A stretch of 64,000 nucleotides of DNA from Mesorhizobium sp. J428 (GCF_024699925.1 NZ_JAJOMX010000004.1:124001-188000); one strand, 5' to 3'; counted from the stretch's first letter, positions 8,994 through 17,121 are shown. Translations and numbers: made by a program. The notes: a model not told the origin generated them from the letters alone.

Positions 8994-9706
8994 TCGCGGC
9001 GAGCCGACAGACACCAGATCGCGACCGGGGCGGCTAATACCGTCCGCGCTGACCCGGCCGCAGGCGTTCACCGGCTCCTTTGCGAAGCCGACCCGTCGCA
9101 GCCTGCCGGCAATCCTCAGAAACGTCCTGCCTGTCTGCCGCGCCCGCGGGTAGGGCGGTTACGGGATCAGGCAGCGCATTCCCGGCTGCAGCGCTTGACC
9201 CGGGAATGCCCCGGCCGGCGCCGCGACAGAGCGTCACCAGCCGCAGCGACCGCGGGACCGGACGCGTGACGGAAGACGGGGCAGGGACCTCCGCGCGGGG
9301 TAGTCGGGCGCGGGACGGTGATGAAGGGGCAGGCTCGCAGCCGGGCAAACCGCACTCCTGATTGCCGCGCCGGGGCAGTGGGGATTGCGATGGTGGCCGG
9401 GGGGTGCCTCGCCGTCGGTCACATCCGGTCCATTCCCTTTTCATGTCGCCTTTGTAGAGGACCGCCTGCCTTATGCGGTCAACCCCGTTGGGGTGCTCTC
9501 GACAAAAATTCAGGAAAATTCGATTTTCGTTTTTGGTTACGGGCCAGGCACTTTCCTTCCCGCAAGCGGGGCCCTTGAAAGTGCGGCCCGCCGATTTCGG
9601 CAAATAGAATTTTCCAGAATTTGTGCCGAGATGACCGCAGCAGGACGGCCCTCTCCTTCGACGCCATCGGGAATGGTCCCGATGCAACCGAAGGAGAACT
9701 ACTACC
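8994..9706. other. Long gene-free stretch upstream of DUF736
   Basis: 713 bases without a supported gene. The first part (to about 9420) is GC-rich with short palindromes. Positions 9497-9634 form a long imperfect inverted repeat (listed separately). The last 45 bases carry the ribosome site AAGGAGA before DUF736. Open frames crossing the region on either strand have no recognisable motif. Confidence 0.4.
9497..9634. repeat. Long imperfect inverted repeat (MITE-like or structured leader)
   Basis: The outer arms run from CTCGACAAAAATTCAGGAAA (from 9498) and its counterpart, which read on the other strand starts CATCTCGGCACAAATTCTGG. About four in five bases pair. Nested inside, GGCACTTTC (9547-9555) pairs with GAAAGTGC (9577-9584). 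The whole can fold on itself around a centre near 9567. It is noticeably AT-richer than its surroundings. Confidence 0.6.
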
Positions 9707-10030
9707 ATGGCCACCACGATCGCAAACCTCACCGCCAAGGCCGACGGCTCGATGGAAGGCGTGTTCGCCACGCTGCGGGTCAACGCCCCGATCACCTTGA
9801 TCCCGAACAACACCAAGTCCCGCGAGGACGCCCCGGACTACCGCATCGTCAACAAGCGCACGGGCTTCGAGATCGGAGCCGGCTGGCACCGCATCTCCCA
9901 GCGTTCGGGCGAGGAATACCTCTCGGTCAAGCTCGAGGCTCCCGAGATCGGCGTGATCTTCGGCAACCTCGCTCCCGCCCCCGGCGGCGACGAGACGAAG
10001 AAGGTCATCCTCTGGAACAACCCGCAGTGA
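9707..10030 (+). CDS. DUF736 family protein
   Basis: A 107-residue protein of the DUF736 family, which is nearly universal on conjugative plasmids and integrative elements of alphaproteobacteria. Visible family features are the N-terminal IANLTAKADGSMEGVFATL, the central DYRIV and IGAGW motifs and the SVKLEAPE strand. The predicted fold is a small beta-barrel; the function is unknown. A strong ribosome site (AAGGAGA, about 9690) sits 10 bases before the ATG. A near-perfect hairpin follows the stop, so the gene is probably expressed from its own promoter inside the 8994-9706 leader. Confidence 0.93.
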   Translation: MATTIANLTAKADGSMEGVFATLRVNAPITLIPNNTKSREDAPDYRIVNKRTGFEIGAGWHRISQRSGEEYLSVKLEAPEIGVIFGNLAPAPGGDETKKVILWNNPQ

Positions 10031-10037
10031 GCCGCGA

Positions 10038-10065
10038 CGGGCCGGCCCCACAAGGGGCCGGCCCG
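10038..10065 (+). terminator. GC-rich hairpin after DUF736
   Basis: CGGGCCGGCCCC (10038-10049), loop ACAA, GGGGCCGGCCCG (10054-10065): a perfect 12-bp stem starting 7 bases after the stop. It lacks a T-run, so it may protect the 3' end or attenuate transcription into the next gene. Confidence 0.65.
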
Positions 10066-10093
10066 TTCCGCTCCACAAGAACAGGAGGCTTCC

Positions 10094-10417
10094 ATGAGCC
10101 GCTACACCGTTACCGTCACGAGCGGAGGCCGCTCAGATCCCGACGCCGTCATCGGCTACGATCCGCCGCTTCGCACCTTCTTCCTGCAGGCGTTTCCGCA
10201 CCAAGTCACCGATGACCCTGCGCTCTGGCTCGGCACTTTCGATTACGAGTTCGAGACGCTGGATGGGCTCCATCATGCGGCGCTAGCCGAAGGCTACCGC
10301 TTCACACTATCCGAGAGTGTCGCGGTGCAGCTTGCCGACGACAAGGCCAGAGATGCCGACAGGCCGCCGCACGACGGTCCTCTCTCCGCCCTCCTGCGAC
10401 ATCCGCAGACGAAATAG
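10094..10417 (+). CDS. Conserved plasmid hypothetical protein
   Basis: A 107-residue protein starting at an ATG preceded by AGGAGG (10084 region). It has no recognised catalytic motif; TFFLQAFPHQVTDDPALWLG and the acidic DYEFETLDGLHHAAL stretch suggest a small soluble mixed fold. It follows DUF736 by 63 bases and ends before a textbook terminator. I know no function. The start and reading frame are supported by the ribosome site and by the surrounding punctuation. Confidence 0.7.
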   Translation: MSRYTVTVTSGGRSDPDAVIGYDPPLRTFFLQAFPHQVTDDPALWLGTFDYEFETLDGLHHAALAEGYRFTLSESVAVQLADDKARDADRPPHDGPLSALLRHPQTK

Positions 10418-10432
10418 TCGCCTCAACCGAAA

Positions 10433-10473
10433 GGCCCGCGCTGGGTGACGATCCGGCGCGGGCCACTTTTTTT
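10433..10473 (+). terminator. Rho-independent terminator
   Basis: GGCCCGCGC (10433-10441) pairs perfectly with GCGCGGGCC (10456-10464), followed by seven Ts (10467-10473). It closes the DUF736-hypothetical pair, and lies 24 bases before the 3' end of the convergent WGR gene. Confidence 0.85.
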
Positions 10474-10497
10474 GCCCGGTCGTCATGATGATCCTTC

Positions 10498-10749
10498 TCA
10501 CCTATCTCCAGGCGCGTCACGGTAGCCGCGTCGCCTCTTGGCTCGTTCCAATGCAAGGCGTGCGACTTTCGCATCCTCCGCGCTAGCGTAGAGGTCAATG
10601 CGCATACGGCTTGGCCGGCCGATCCTTCCCCACTCCCGCACGAGACAGATATCGCCGAACAGGCTCGGGGTCGCCGACAGGCGATAGAACCGTGCCATGT
10701 TGCACGCAGGATCGATGCGGTGGAGATGGATCGCGTCTTCGGTTTGCAT
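10498..10749 (-). CDS. WGR domain-containing protein
   Basis: An 83-residue protein that is almost entirely a WGR domain: ARFYRL near residue 17, the LVREWGRIGRPS core that gives the domain its name, and a C-terminal basic helix AKVARLALERAKRRRGY. WGR domains occur in poly(ADP-ribose) polymerases and in bacterial regulators and bind nucleic acid. Stand-alone versions are common on rhizobial plasmids and probably bind DNA. ATG at 10749 is chosen; a TTG at 10785 is possible. Convergent with the preceding gene. Confidence 0.82.
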   Translation of the reverse strand: MQTEDAIHLHRIDPACNMARFYRLSATPSLFGDICLVREWGRIGRPSRMRIDLYASAEDAKVARLALERAKRRRGYRDAPGDR

Positions 10750-10849
10750 AACGTGATCGTTGCGTCTGGGATCAACGCCGTCCAACGAGTTCTATGAATC
10801 GGTCCGGCCTCATCGATTCAGGATGTTGATGCATCGGTTGAGGTGCGGT

Positions 10850-10965
10850 GGCCGGGCGAGCCGACCTGCGGCCGACCGGGCTCTATTCGCTTCGCTCGCG
10901 CGCCGCTCACGGAGCCCGCTGAAGCGGTCTCCGCCTTCGGTAACGATCCCCTCTCGCAGGGCATC
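10850..10965. repeat. Second copy of the GC-rich leader repeat
   Basis: The same block order as 8303-8405 upstream of the SLOG-like gene (see that entry), here with extra bases between blocks. It sits in the 526-base gene-free stretch 10750-11275 before the next gene. Nothing else is recognised there. Confidence 0.45.
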
Positions 10966-11275
10966 CGGGACCGGATCGACCGCCCCCGATGCCACGAGGG
11001 GCAACCTCTCGCGCACCCCGCCGGCTGATCGCCGCATATGGGCGCATCCCCGATCGGGGATGCGGGTCTCTATCTCTCTGACATCCCAGTCTACTGGCCG
11101 CTCCCATCGCCTCAAGGACGCGCGGTCCCGCCAATTTTCAGCCGTCCACCTGGCGGGCGCCGTCAGAAAATCGGGACCCCCACGCGCCGCCTCCGGCGGT
11201 CGCTGCGCGATCCTTGACCCGATGCTCGACTTGCCCGTCGCCGGCCTCCGTCATCAAGATGAAGGAGACCATGAC

Positions 11276-11836
11276 ATGGCACACAACACTCTCATGCTTT
11301 TCGCGCAACTCTCGGGCTTGTGGATCCGCGTTCTGGCCAGTCGTCTCGGGTGCGATACCGAACTCGCCCGCACTGTGCACGACACCGTCGCTGCGAAGCT
11401 TGCGAGAATGATCGACGCGCAGCGCAAGATCCTCGCGGCCGACCGGACCCTTGTTGCAGCGCGCGGCACATCGGACGAAGAGGACGCCTTCTACGACCTT
11501 CACCACTACCAGATGGCCTACTATGAAACGTGGCTGATTGAGCCGGTCGCGCTTCTCGACGACTATCTGGTCGACGATCTCACGCACGAATATTTCAATT
11601 TCTACACCGGTGAATGGCATCACCGCGACTCAGAAATCCCAATCGCGGTGCCGGTTCCGGCCGGTAAGCTCTGCGGCCTCAGTAGGATCATCGCCGAAAT
11701 CGAGGACGTCAGCGGCGCGAGGTTCAGCGTCGAGAATGTCTACTACAGCGAGGCCGAAGCCGAGGCGGCGTGGTGGGCAAGCACAGGGGCCAACCCGGAC
11801 GAGGTGCTCGCAATGACCGAAGCTAACCACCCATGA
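11276..11836 (+). CDS. Hypothetical plasmid protein
   Basis: A 186-residue protein starting at an ATG 8 bases after GAAGGAG. It is predicted to be mostly helical and acidic, with the segments LARTVHDTVAAKLARMIDAQ, DLHHYQMAYYETWLIEP and SVENVYYSEAEAEAAWWAS. No catalytic motif is recognised and there is no signal peptide or membrane segment. A strong terminator follows. I do not recognise the family. Confidence 0.68.
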   Translation: MAHNTLMLFAQLSGLWIRVLASRLGCDTELARTVHDTVAAKLARMIDAQRKILAADRTLVAARGTSDEEDAFYDLHHYQMAYYETWLIEPVALLDDYLVDDLTHEYFNFYTGEWHHRDSEIPIAVPVPAGKLCGLSRIIAEIEDVSGARFSVENVYYSEAEAEAAWWASTGANPDEVLAMTEANHP

Positions 11837-11843
11837 GACCGGC

Positions 11844-11880
11844 GATCGAGGCGGCGAAAAGCCGCCTCGATCTTCTGTTT
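11844..11880 (+). terminator. Rho-independent terminator
   Basis: GATCGAGGCGGC (11844-11855), loop GAAAA, GCCGCCTCGATC (11861-11872), a perfect 12-bp stem, then TTCTGTTT. It starts 8 bases after the stop. Confidence 0.8.
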
Positions 11881-11954
11881 ATCACGGCGCGGCGGGCTCA
11901 CCGTGTCGACGCCGCCTATCGGTCGATAGTACCGTTCCTGTCTATCGTGCCCAG

Positions 11955-12554
11955 TCAGCCCCGACGTTTCGGGTCTGTCGGCTTGGTCGCGTTGTCCGTC
12001 CCGCTGTCCGGCGACAGTTCCTCGACCAGCATGAGAAGGTTCTGTGCCGTCGCAGCCGGCAGGTCCAGCATTCGCATCACGAGCTTGAACCTGACCTCCG
12101 CCTCCTGCTCGGTCTCGCCGAAGAACTGCGGAGCCGCCGCGTAGATCGCTTCGATTGGTGAGAAATCGAGCAGTTCGGCCAGATGCAGTAGCCGTGTTAC
12201 TCGTAACTTGGCTCCAGCCCGCTCATGCCGGGCGTAAATTTCGTGATGCAGGCCGACCATCATGCCGACCTGCTCGCGGTTCAGATTTTGCGCATCGCGC
12301 CGCTCCCGCAGGAAGCGGCTCAGTTCCTCCTCGATTTCGAGGAGACCGCGAATGCCGTCAAATCCCGGCTTGCGCCAGATCGGCTTTCCAGCCTCGGAAT
12401 CCTCCGTTTCGACAAGGCCATGCCTGTCGATGTAAGTCTGTAACGTCCTTGATTGCCATTGTCTGGCTCGCTCGAATCCGCTCGCTGCCCCAACCCCGCC
12501 AAAAGAGACGGGAAAATCCCCAATTTGGCTCCAAACCCCAAAAATCGGAGCCAA
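11955..12554 (-). CDS. XRE-family transcriptional regulator
   Basis: Up to 199 residues. The centre holds a Cro/C1-type helix-turn-helix: LSRFLRERRDAQNLNREQVG, then GLHHEIYARHERAG as the recognition region and a LLHLAELLDFSPIEAI tail. The first 70 residues are poorly defined and there is no ATG upstream of the domain. The TTG at 12554 is the longest option but overlaps a perfect inverted repeat, so translation may start further in (GTG codons). The inverted repeat suggests autorepression. It lies next to the partition genes and may control them or the transfer region. Confidence 0.7.
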   Translation of the reverse strand: MAPIFGVWSQIGDFPVSFGGVGAASGFERARQWQSRTLQTYIDRHGLVETEDSEAGKPIWRKPGFDGIRGLLEIEEELSRFLRERRDAQNLNREQVGMMVGLHHEIYARHERAGAKLRVTRLLHLAELLDFSPIEAIYAAAPQFFGETEQEAEVRFKLVMRMLDLPAATAQNLLMLVEELSPDSGTDNATKPTDPKRRG

Positions 12555-12555
12555 A
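12524..12555. promoter_or_regulatory. Inverted repeat, probable operator of the XRE regulator
   Basis: TTTGGCTCC (12524-12532) and GGAGCCAAA (12547-12555) are perfect 9-bp arms separated by 14 bases, one helical turn and a half. They lie at the 5' end of the XRE gene. A possible -10 (TACTAT on the minus strand, about 12559-12564) adjoins them. Confidence 0.55.
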
Positions 12556-12634
12556 ACGATAGTATTCCTAGCAGGGATTCGGACACGACATCAACTCGAC
12601 TCTCGGCGTAGCTCGGTGCAGACCACACTTCCCG

Positions 12635-12892
12635 TCAAAATCCGTTCGCGTCCAGATACTGTCGAATGGCCTTCTCCATAAGGGCCTGCATGGACGTCTC
12701 CAGGTTGAAGGAGGCCAGCTTGAGCCGGCGCTTCGTGTCGCGATCCAGATTGACATTCACGAAGTGGCTCGCCCCTTTCATCCGCGCCCGTTTCATCTGC
12801 CGCAGCGCCTTGCTCGCTTCGCTGGACGTCTCGCCCTTCTCGCGTTCTACTTCTGTCACAGCGTCCGGCATGGCCCTCGTCGCGGCCTGCAC
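12635..12892 (-). CDS. Ribbon-helix-helix partner of ParA (probably frameshifted near its start)
   Basis: The visible open frame gives 85 residues from a GTG at 12892. It has an N-terminal charged part and a C-terminal ribbon-helix-helix domain (SHFVNVNLDRDTKRRLKLAS, then SMQALMEKAIRQYLDANG), as in small centromere-binding partners of ParA. However, an ATG at 12992 overlaps the parA stop (ATGA) and opens MSGKESLSLDEFVTAPRR in another frame. The distance 12635-12992 is one base more than a multiple of three. I infer that the true gene starts at 12992 and has gained one base, perhaps in the CCCC/GGG run near 12910-12920. Confidence 0.75.
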   Translation of the reverse strand: MQAATRAMPDAVTEVEREKGETSSEASKALRQMKRARMKGASHFVNVNLDRDTKRRLKLASFNLETSMQALMEKAIRQYLDANGF

Positions 12893-12988
12893 CCTCGTTC
12901 TGCGCGCGCCCGGGGTGAGAGGGAGCCGCCGGACGCTGCCGGCGTGGCGCGGTGACGAATTCGTCCAGCGACAGGCTTTCCTTCCCGC

Positions 12989-13690
12989 TCATGCTGCCCG
13001 TCCCGTCGCCGCCTCGTTCATGAGCATTTCGTCGACCTCCGCGACCAGCGACTGCGTTTCCCGCCGCGCCTTGGCGATCGCCTCCGTCACCTCCAGCATC
13101 TGAAGCGTGCCGATGCCGTTGTGGATGTCCTTGTAGACATTGCGCTCGAACACCTCGGTGCGGAACAGATAGGTTCCGACCTTGTCCTCGATGATCGGCC
13201 TGATCTTTCGGTACAGTTCCGTGTGCCGGACCGTCACGGTGATCCGGGTCCGCAGGACGCCATGGCGGCAAGTCCTGCCCAGCGCTTCGTTTACGCGCAG
13301 CACATTCTCGAAACTGTCGATGGCACCGAGCACTTCGCGTTTTGACGGCTGGATCGGCGAGATCACCAGGTCGGCCGCCGCGATCACCGGGTCCACGATC
13401 GACGTGTCCTCGCCGGGCGTGTCGATCAGCACGTGATCGAATACACTGTTGTTGTCTTCCATCCAGCGTTCCAATCCTCTTGCCGTCTTGTGGCTGTAGA
13501 CTTCGATGCCCTCGGGCTGAGCGTCCTTCTCCTGACAGTCCGTCCACCACTTTATGAGGTTGTTCCGGGCGTCCATGTCGATCATGGCGACACGTCCGCC
13601 GCGCAGGGCATATTCGCCGGCGATGTTCATCAGCGCGGTCGTCTTGCCCGCGCCTCCCTTGCCATTGATGGCGGCGATCACGACGGTCAT
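12989..13690 (-). CDS. parA: ParA-family partition ATPase
   Basis: A 233-residue protein with the deviant Walker A KGGAGKTT at residues 10-17, Walker A' DMDARNN near 39 and Walker B-like HVLIDTPG near 87. This is the short ParA type (no N-terminal helix-turn-helix), which normally works with a small ribbon-helix-helix adaptor encoded immediately downstream, as here. It moves or positions the replicon, or the transfer machinery. It is distinct from RepA at 42.4 kb, so the plasmid has two ParA-type systems. The ATG at 13690 follows GGGGAGATAAG. Confidence 0.92.
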   Translation of the reverse strand: MTVVIAAINGKGGAGKTTALMNIAGEYALRGGRVAMIDMDARNNLIKWWTDCQEKDAQPEGIEVYSHKTARGLERWMEDNNSVFDHVLIDTPGEDTSIVDPVIAAADLVISPIQPSKREVLGAIDSFENVLRVNEALGRTCRHGVLRTRITVTVRHTELYRKIRPIIEDKVGTYLFRTEVFERNVYKDIHNGIGTLQMLEVTEAIAKARRETQSLVAEVDEMLMNEAATGRAA

Positions 13691-13725
13691 CGACTTATCT
13701 CCCCTAGAAAATGTGTTTCTACTCA

Positions 13726-13785
13726 CACACGAATCCATGTTCGTGTGGGCGTGGATTCACATCGATATAGAAACACACGAACATG
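13726..13785. repeat. Centromere- or operator-like repeats between parA and mobC
   Basis: CACACGAA (13726-13733), spacer TCCATG, TTCGTGTG (13740-13747) form a perfect inverted repeat. A further copy of the arm, CACACGAACATGG, occurs at about 13773-13785. Two GATAT motifs (13764 and 13802 regions) add periodicity. The region is AT-rich, lies between the divergent parA and mobC genes and is where a ParA/RHH system would have its centromere and operator. Confidence 0.6.
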
Positions 13786-13968
13786 GAAAAACACAATCAT
13801 ATTGATATGGAAAAAAGCACATCAAGCGTCAATATAGGAAAAATCTCTGCCATTTGTGTTGGCAGGATACGGAAAAATGTGATACATTTTTTCCTGACGA
13901 TCGAGGGACAGGCCCTCGATCCGCGGCCTGCGGCCGCAACCACCACACGATCAGAGGTATGGCTGGCG

Positions 13969-14364
13969 ATGGTTCGCAGCATTTCCGAAGCGTCGAAACG
14001 GAAGGACAGGGTCGCGCATGTCCGCTTCTCGCCGGCCGAGTTCGATGCGCTGGAGGCGGCCGCGAGCGCCGCCGGGATGACCGTTTCCGCCTTTGTCCGG
14101 TCGCTGTCGATGGAGGGCGCCGGCGTGCGGCCGTTTCTCGGGGACGAGGATCGCATGGTGCTCGGCCTGCTCGCCGACGGCATGCGGGCGATCGGCGGCA
14201 ACCTCAATCAGATTGCCAGAGCCATCAACACCGGCAGAGTCCCGACTGACGGCGACGTCACAGGCAGCATCAAGGATGCGCACAGCGTTGCGACCACGCT
14301 CGCTGCCGAACTCGCCGAGATGACACGGCGGTCCGCTGCAGCCCGACGCGGGGAGGGCGCCTGA
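13969..14364 (+). CDS. mobC: MobC-like relaxosome accessory protein
   Basis: A 131-residue protein. The N-terminal half is a ribbon-helix-helix-like DNA-binding part (RVAHVRFSPAEFDALEAAAS, then GMTVSAFVRSLSMEG). The C-terminal half has the MobC hallmark GGNLNQIARAINTGR. MobC proteins bind oriT and help melt it for the relaxase. The gene stops in a TGATG overlap with the relaxase gene, so the two are translationally coupled. Longer in-frame starts back to 13783 exist but would translate the repeat-rich control region; the ATG at 13969 is preferred. Confidence 0.8.
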   Translation: MVRSISEASKRKDRVAHVRFSPAEFDALEAAASAAGMTVSAFVRSLSMEGAGVRPFLGDEDRMVLGLLADGMRAIGGNLNQIARAINTGRVPTDGDVTGSIKDAHSVATTLAAELAEMTRRSAAARRGEGA

Positions 14365-16853
14365 TGGAGTTCTTTCCCGGCGCCTTCGAACGGGAATGGG
14401 AGCGCCGTCGCGCCACACTGGTGCATGAAATGCAGCTCGGTCATATCGAAAAGAGCGACTGGGAAGAGCCGCGAAGGGGAGGGATCGCGCGGATCGGCGA
14501 TGAGCGGCTGGACGGCTTCGGCCGAGCGCGGCGGCGGCAGGGCGGAATCGGGGCGCGGTGGTCGCGTGGTGGCGTGGGCGCGGCCGGCCGCTCGATGAGG
14601 ACGCGCTTTGGTGCGCTGGCGCGCGGCAGTCAGCCTGCCGTAGTCAAGTTGGCCTCCTACGGCGGCGGCGGCCGTGCCGGCGCGATGATGAGCTATACGT
14701 CGCGGGGCGGTGAACTCGCCCTCGAGAATGAGCGCGGCGAAAGGGTGCTCGGAAGGGACGCGCTTGCCGAACAGCGCGCCGAGTGGGAGCATCTCTTCGA
14801 CAATCGCACTGCCAGCCGGGATCTCGGGGTCTTTCATGTCTCGGTCGATGCAGCATCACTGCGTGATGATGTCGACCAGGATGACCAGCTGCGCGAGATC
14901 CTGCGCTCGGGATTTGGTGATCGGCGGTTCATCTACACCGCGCGGGAGCGATCCCCTGACGAGGTCTATGTCTCCGGTATCGTTATGCTGCGCGATGGGC
15001 AGGGCGAGCGGCTGAGCGGCGACCGGAAAGCTGCCGAGATCGTCCAGCAGCGTTTTGAGGTTTCCGACGCCGGCCGTGATGTCGAGGCGAGCTTTCGGTT
15101 CCACGGTTACGGCAACGGCGTGGAATGGGGCACCGCGCGCGTGCGCGAACTGCTCACTGGGACCGACAGGGAAGTTCGTGACGACACCGGGCGGCTAATC
15201 GGGGATGCGGCGCTCGCCGGCGATCTTGTCCAGAAAGAATGGCGCAAGGAATTGCACAGCCGCAGGGGCAGGGACGTCATGCATCTGATCGTGTCGGCGC
15301 GGGCCGGCACAGATGGGGCCGCGTTTGAAGCAGCCGTTCGCGAGTTCCTGGGCGAACAGTTCGCGGGACATCGCTATGTGTTCGCCGTTCACGATCCGGC
15401 GCTCGATCCGAAGGAAATGGCTGAGGGCGGCAAGCGGCCACACATTCATGCCCATGCGATCGTCACCATGCGCTCGGAGACCGGTGATCGGATCGTCACC
15501 AGCCCGCAGATGTTCCGGGAATGGCGCTCCGTGATGGCGGAAAAGGCGCGTGAGCAGGGGATCGACATGGAGCTGACTGATCGTCGTGAGTTTGCCAGCG
15601 CGCCGGCCTATACCCGCAATCAAGTCCGGCCTGTCAGCTATCGCGGCCGGACCGAGCATGAGGGGACCAGCGCCGCCGCGCACACCCGCTACAGGGCCAA
15701 GCGGTCGAACAAGGTGACTCTCGCAACAACCGATCGCAGCCGGCAATATGCAGCGTCTGCGGCCGAGGCCTGGGGCGATCTTGCCAATGAGGCGGGCGGC
15801 ACGCGCGAGGGCGCCTTTGCAATGCGTCAGAGCCGTCGTCTGGAACGATTAACGGAGAACACTCAAAATGAGCGTGTTTTAGTAGATAGTCCAAGTGAAT
15901 CTGTCAAAAACATAACCAATATGATAGAGTTGACGGAGCTCGTGAACGATGAGGATGGACAGATGCGAGAGATGACGCGTCCCGAGTTCGAGGCCTATGA
16001 AACCCGCGTGGAAGCGGTCCTAGCGTCGGTGGAGCAAACGCTCGATGCAACAGATCGCGCCGATTTCGAGGAGGTCGTGGCCGCGGCGCGCGAGGTGGTC
16101 GACATTCGTCGTGAATATCTCGAGTTGACCGAACGCCAGTGCGACCGTGAGGGCGGGCGGGCATCTGACGGCTCGTACGACGACCCGTATGAAGACCCCA
16201 ATGCTGATTGGAATGCCGAGGTTGCGCGGTTCGGACTGCAGGTGGTCGAAACAGCAAACGAGGTTCTCGTCCAGGTTAGTCACTATCGTGAGGGGCTTGA
16301 GCGGATCGAAGCGCGCGAGCTGCCGCAATCCTACACGGCGAGCTACCGGGCAGGGCTTGAGCGGGAAATCAACCGGGCCGCGGAAATGGCGATCGATGGC
16401 GACAACCAATATATGCGCGAAGCCGCGAAATCGGATCAGGAGCTGCAGCGCACGATCGATCAGATCGAGCTGTCCCGCGTCGAGAACAGGCGCAGCGACA
16501 GGGGAGAAAACAGCGATCAGAAAGCTGATTCAATCGACGCCGACGCGAAGCGCCGGAATGACGGCGCGCCTGGCGGGTTCCAAGGTGCTGCCGAAGCCGA
16601 GCAACATCGCGATCCGGGTCAGGAGGTCCGTTCGACGCCGGAGCACGATGACCAGATCGTCGAGCAGCAGGCGACGATGCCGTCCGAGCAACGAACAAGG
16701 CATCCCGATGATCGATCCGTTGAAAGGAAACCGACCCTCGACGCGGAACTTGCCAGATCCGATCCGCCGCAGCAGCATGTGCCGCGTCTTCGCCAAATCG
16801 AACTGGAACTCGAGGAGCGTCATGACCGCGATCGCGACGATCGCGAAAGGTAG
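14364..16853 (+). CDS. Relaxase/mobilisation nuclease
   Basis: An 829-residue protein. After an Arg/Gly-rich N-terminus, SYGGGGRAGAMMSYTSRGG near residues 98-114 carries the likely catalytic tyrosine. The metal-binding three-histidine signature is RPHIHAHAIV near residue 359. Together they identify an HUH relaxase of the VirD2/MobA class (probably MOB_P, not certain), which nicks oriT and pilots the strand through the VirB/VirD4 channel encoded at 23-36 kb. The C-terminal 350 residues are charged and coiled-coil-like, probably for secretion or coupling-protein contact. It overlaps mobC by one base. The oriT was not pinned but is expected between 13.7 and 14.0 kb. Confidence 0.85.
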   Translation: MEFFPGAFEREWERRRATLVHEMQLGHIEKSDWEEPRRGGIARIGDERLDGFGRARRRQGGIGARWSRGGVGAAGRSMRTRFGALARGSQPAVVKLASYGGGGRAGAMMSYTSRGGELALENERGERVLGRDALAEQRAEWEHLFDNRTASRDLGVFHVSVDAASLRDDVDQDDQLREILRSGFGDRRFIYTARERSPDEVYVSGIVMLRDGQGERLSGDRKAAEIVQQRFEVSDAGRDVEASFRFHGYGNGVEWGTARVRELLTGTDREVRDDTGRLIGDAALAGDLVQKEWRKELHSRRGRDVMHLIVSARAGTDGAAFEAAVREFLGEQFAGHRYVFAVHDPALDPKEMAEGGKRPHIHAHAIVTMRSETGDRIVTSPQMFREWRSVMAEKAREQGIDMELTDRREFASAPAYTRNQVRPVSYRGRTEHEGTSAAAHTRYRAKRSNKVTLATTDRSRQYAASAAEAWGDLANEAGGTREGAFAMRQSRRLERLTENTQNERVLVDSPSESVKNITNMIELTELVNDEDGQMREMTRPEFEAYETRVEAVLASVEQTLDATDRADFEEVVAAAREVVDIRREYLELTERQCDREGGRASDGSYDDPYEDPNADWNAEVARFGLQVVETANEVLVQVSHYREGLERIEARELPQSYTASYRAGLEREINRAAEMAIDGDNQYMREAAKSDQELQRTIDQIELSRVENRRSDRGENSDQKADSIDADAKRRNDGAPGGFQGAAEAEQHRDPGQEVRSTPEHDDQIVEQQATMPSEQRTRHPDDRSVERKPTLDAELARSDPPQQHVPRLRQIELELEERHDRDRDDRER

Positions 16854-16862
16854 GAGTTGGTC

Positions 16863-17084
16863 ATGAAGAATGACAACTGGCCATATAAATACGGCCCGCC
16901 TCCAGACGAGTTGCCAGAAAACGACCACGGCTGGCCCGGTTCTTGGCTCTTGCTCGCCTTTCTGTTGATCGCTCCGCTCATTTACTTCGGGCCCCAGCTC
17001 GGCAGCGTCGAAGCGTGGATTGTCGATCTCTACCGTACGGTCGAAAGTTGGGTGGCTCCCATCAGGGAGTTTGTGTTCAGCTAG
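16863..17084 (+). CDS. Small single-pass membrane protein
   Basis: A 73-residue protein with a hydrophilic Pro-rich N-terminus (WPYKYGPPPDELPEND), one membrane segment (SWLLLAFLLIAPLIYFGPQL, about 27-46) and an amphipathic C-terminus. It starts 9 bases after the relaxase stop with AGGAGTTG as ribosome site, so it is co-transcribed with the relaxase. The function is unknown. Position and topology would suit a transfer accessory or exclusion protein, but that is only inference. Confidence 0.6.
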   Translation: MKNDNWPYKYGPPPDELPENDHGWPGSWLLLAFLLIAPLIYFGPQLGSVEAWIVDLYRTVESWVAPIREFVFS

Positions 17085-17121
17085 GACGCCACGGCCCAAG
17101 CACAAGCCGCGTCCGAAGGCA

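Noticed and set aside
12591..13550. 319-codon minus-strand open frame
   Set aside because: Mostly an out-of-frame shadow of parA; only its MSGK segment at 12992 is considered real, as the start of the frameshifted RHH gene.
13783..13968. Longer N-terminus for MobC
   Set aside because: It would translate the repeat-rich AT-rich control region and is unlike MobC proteins.
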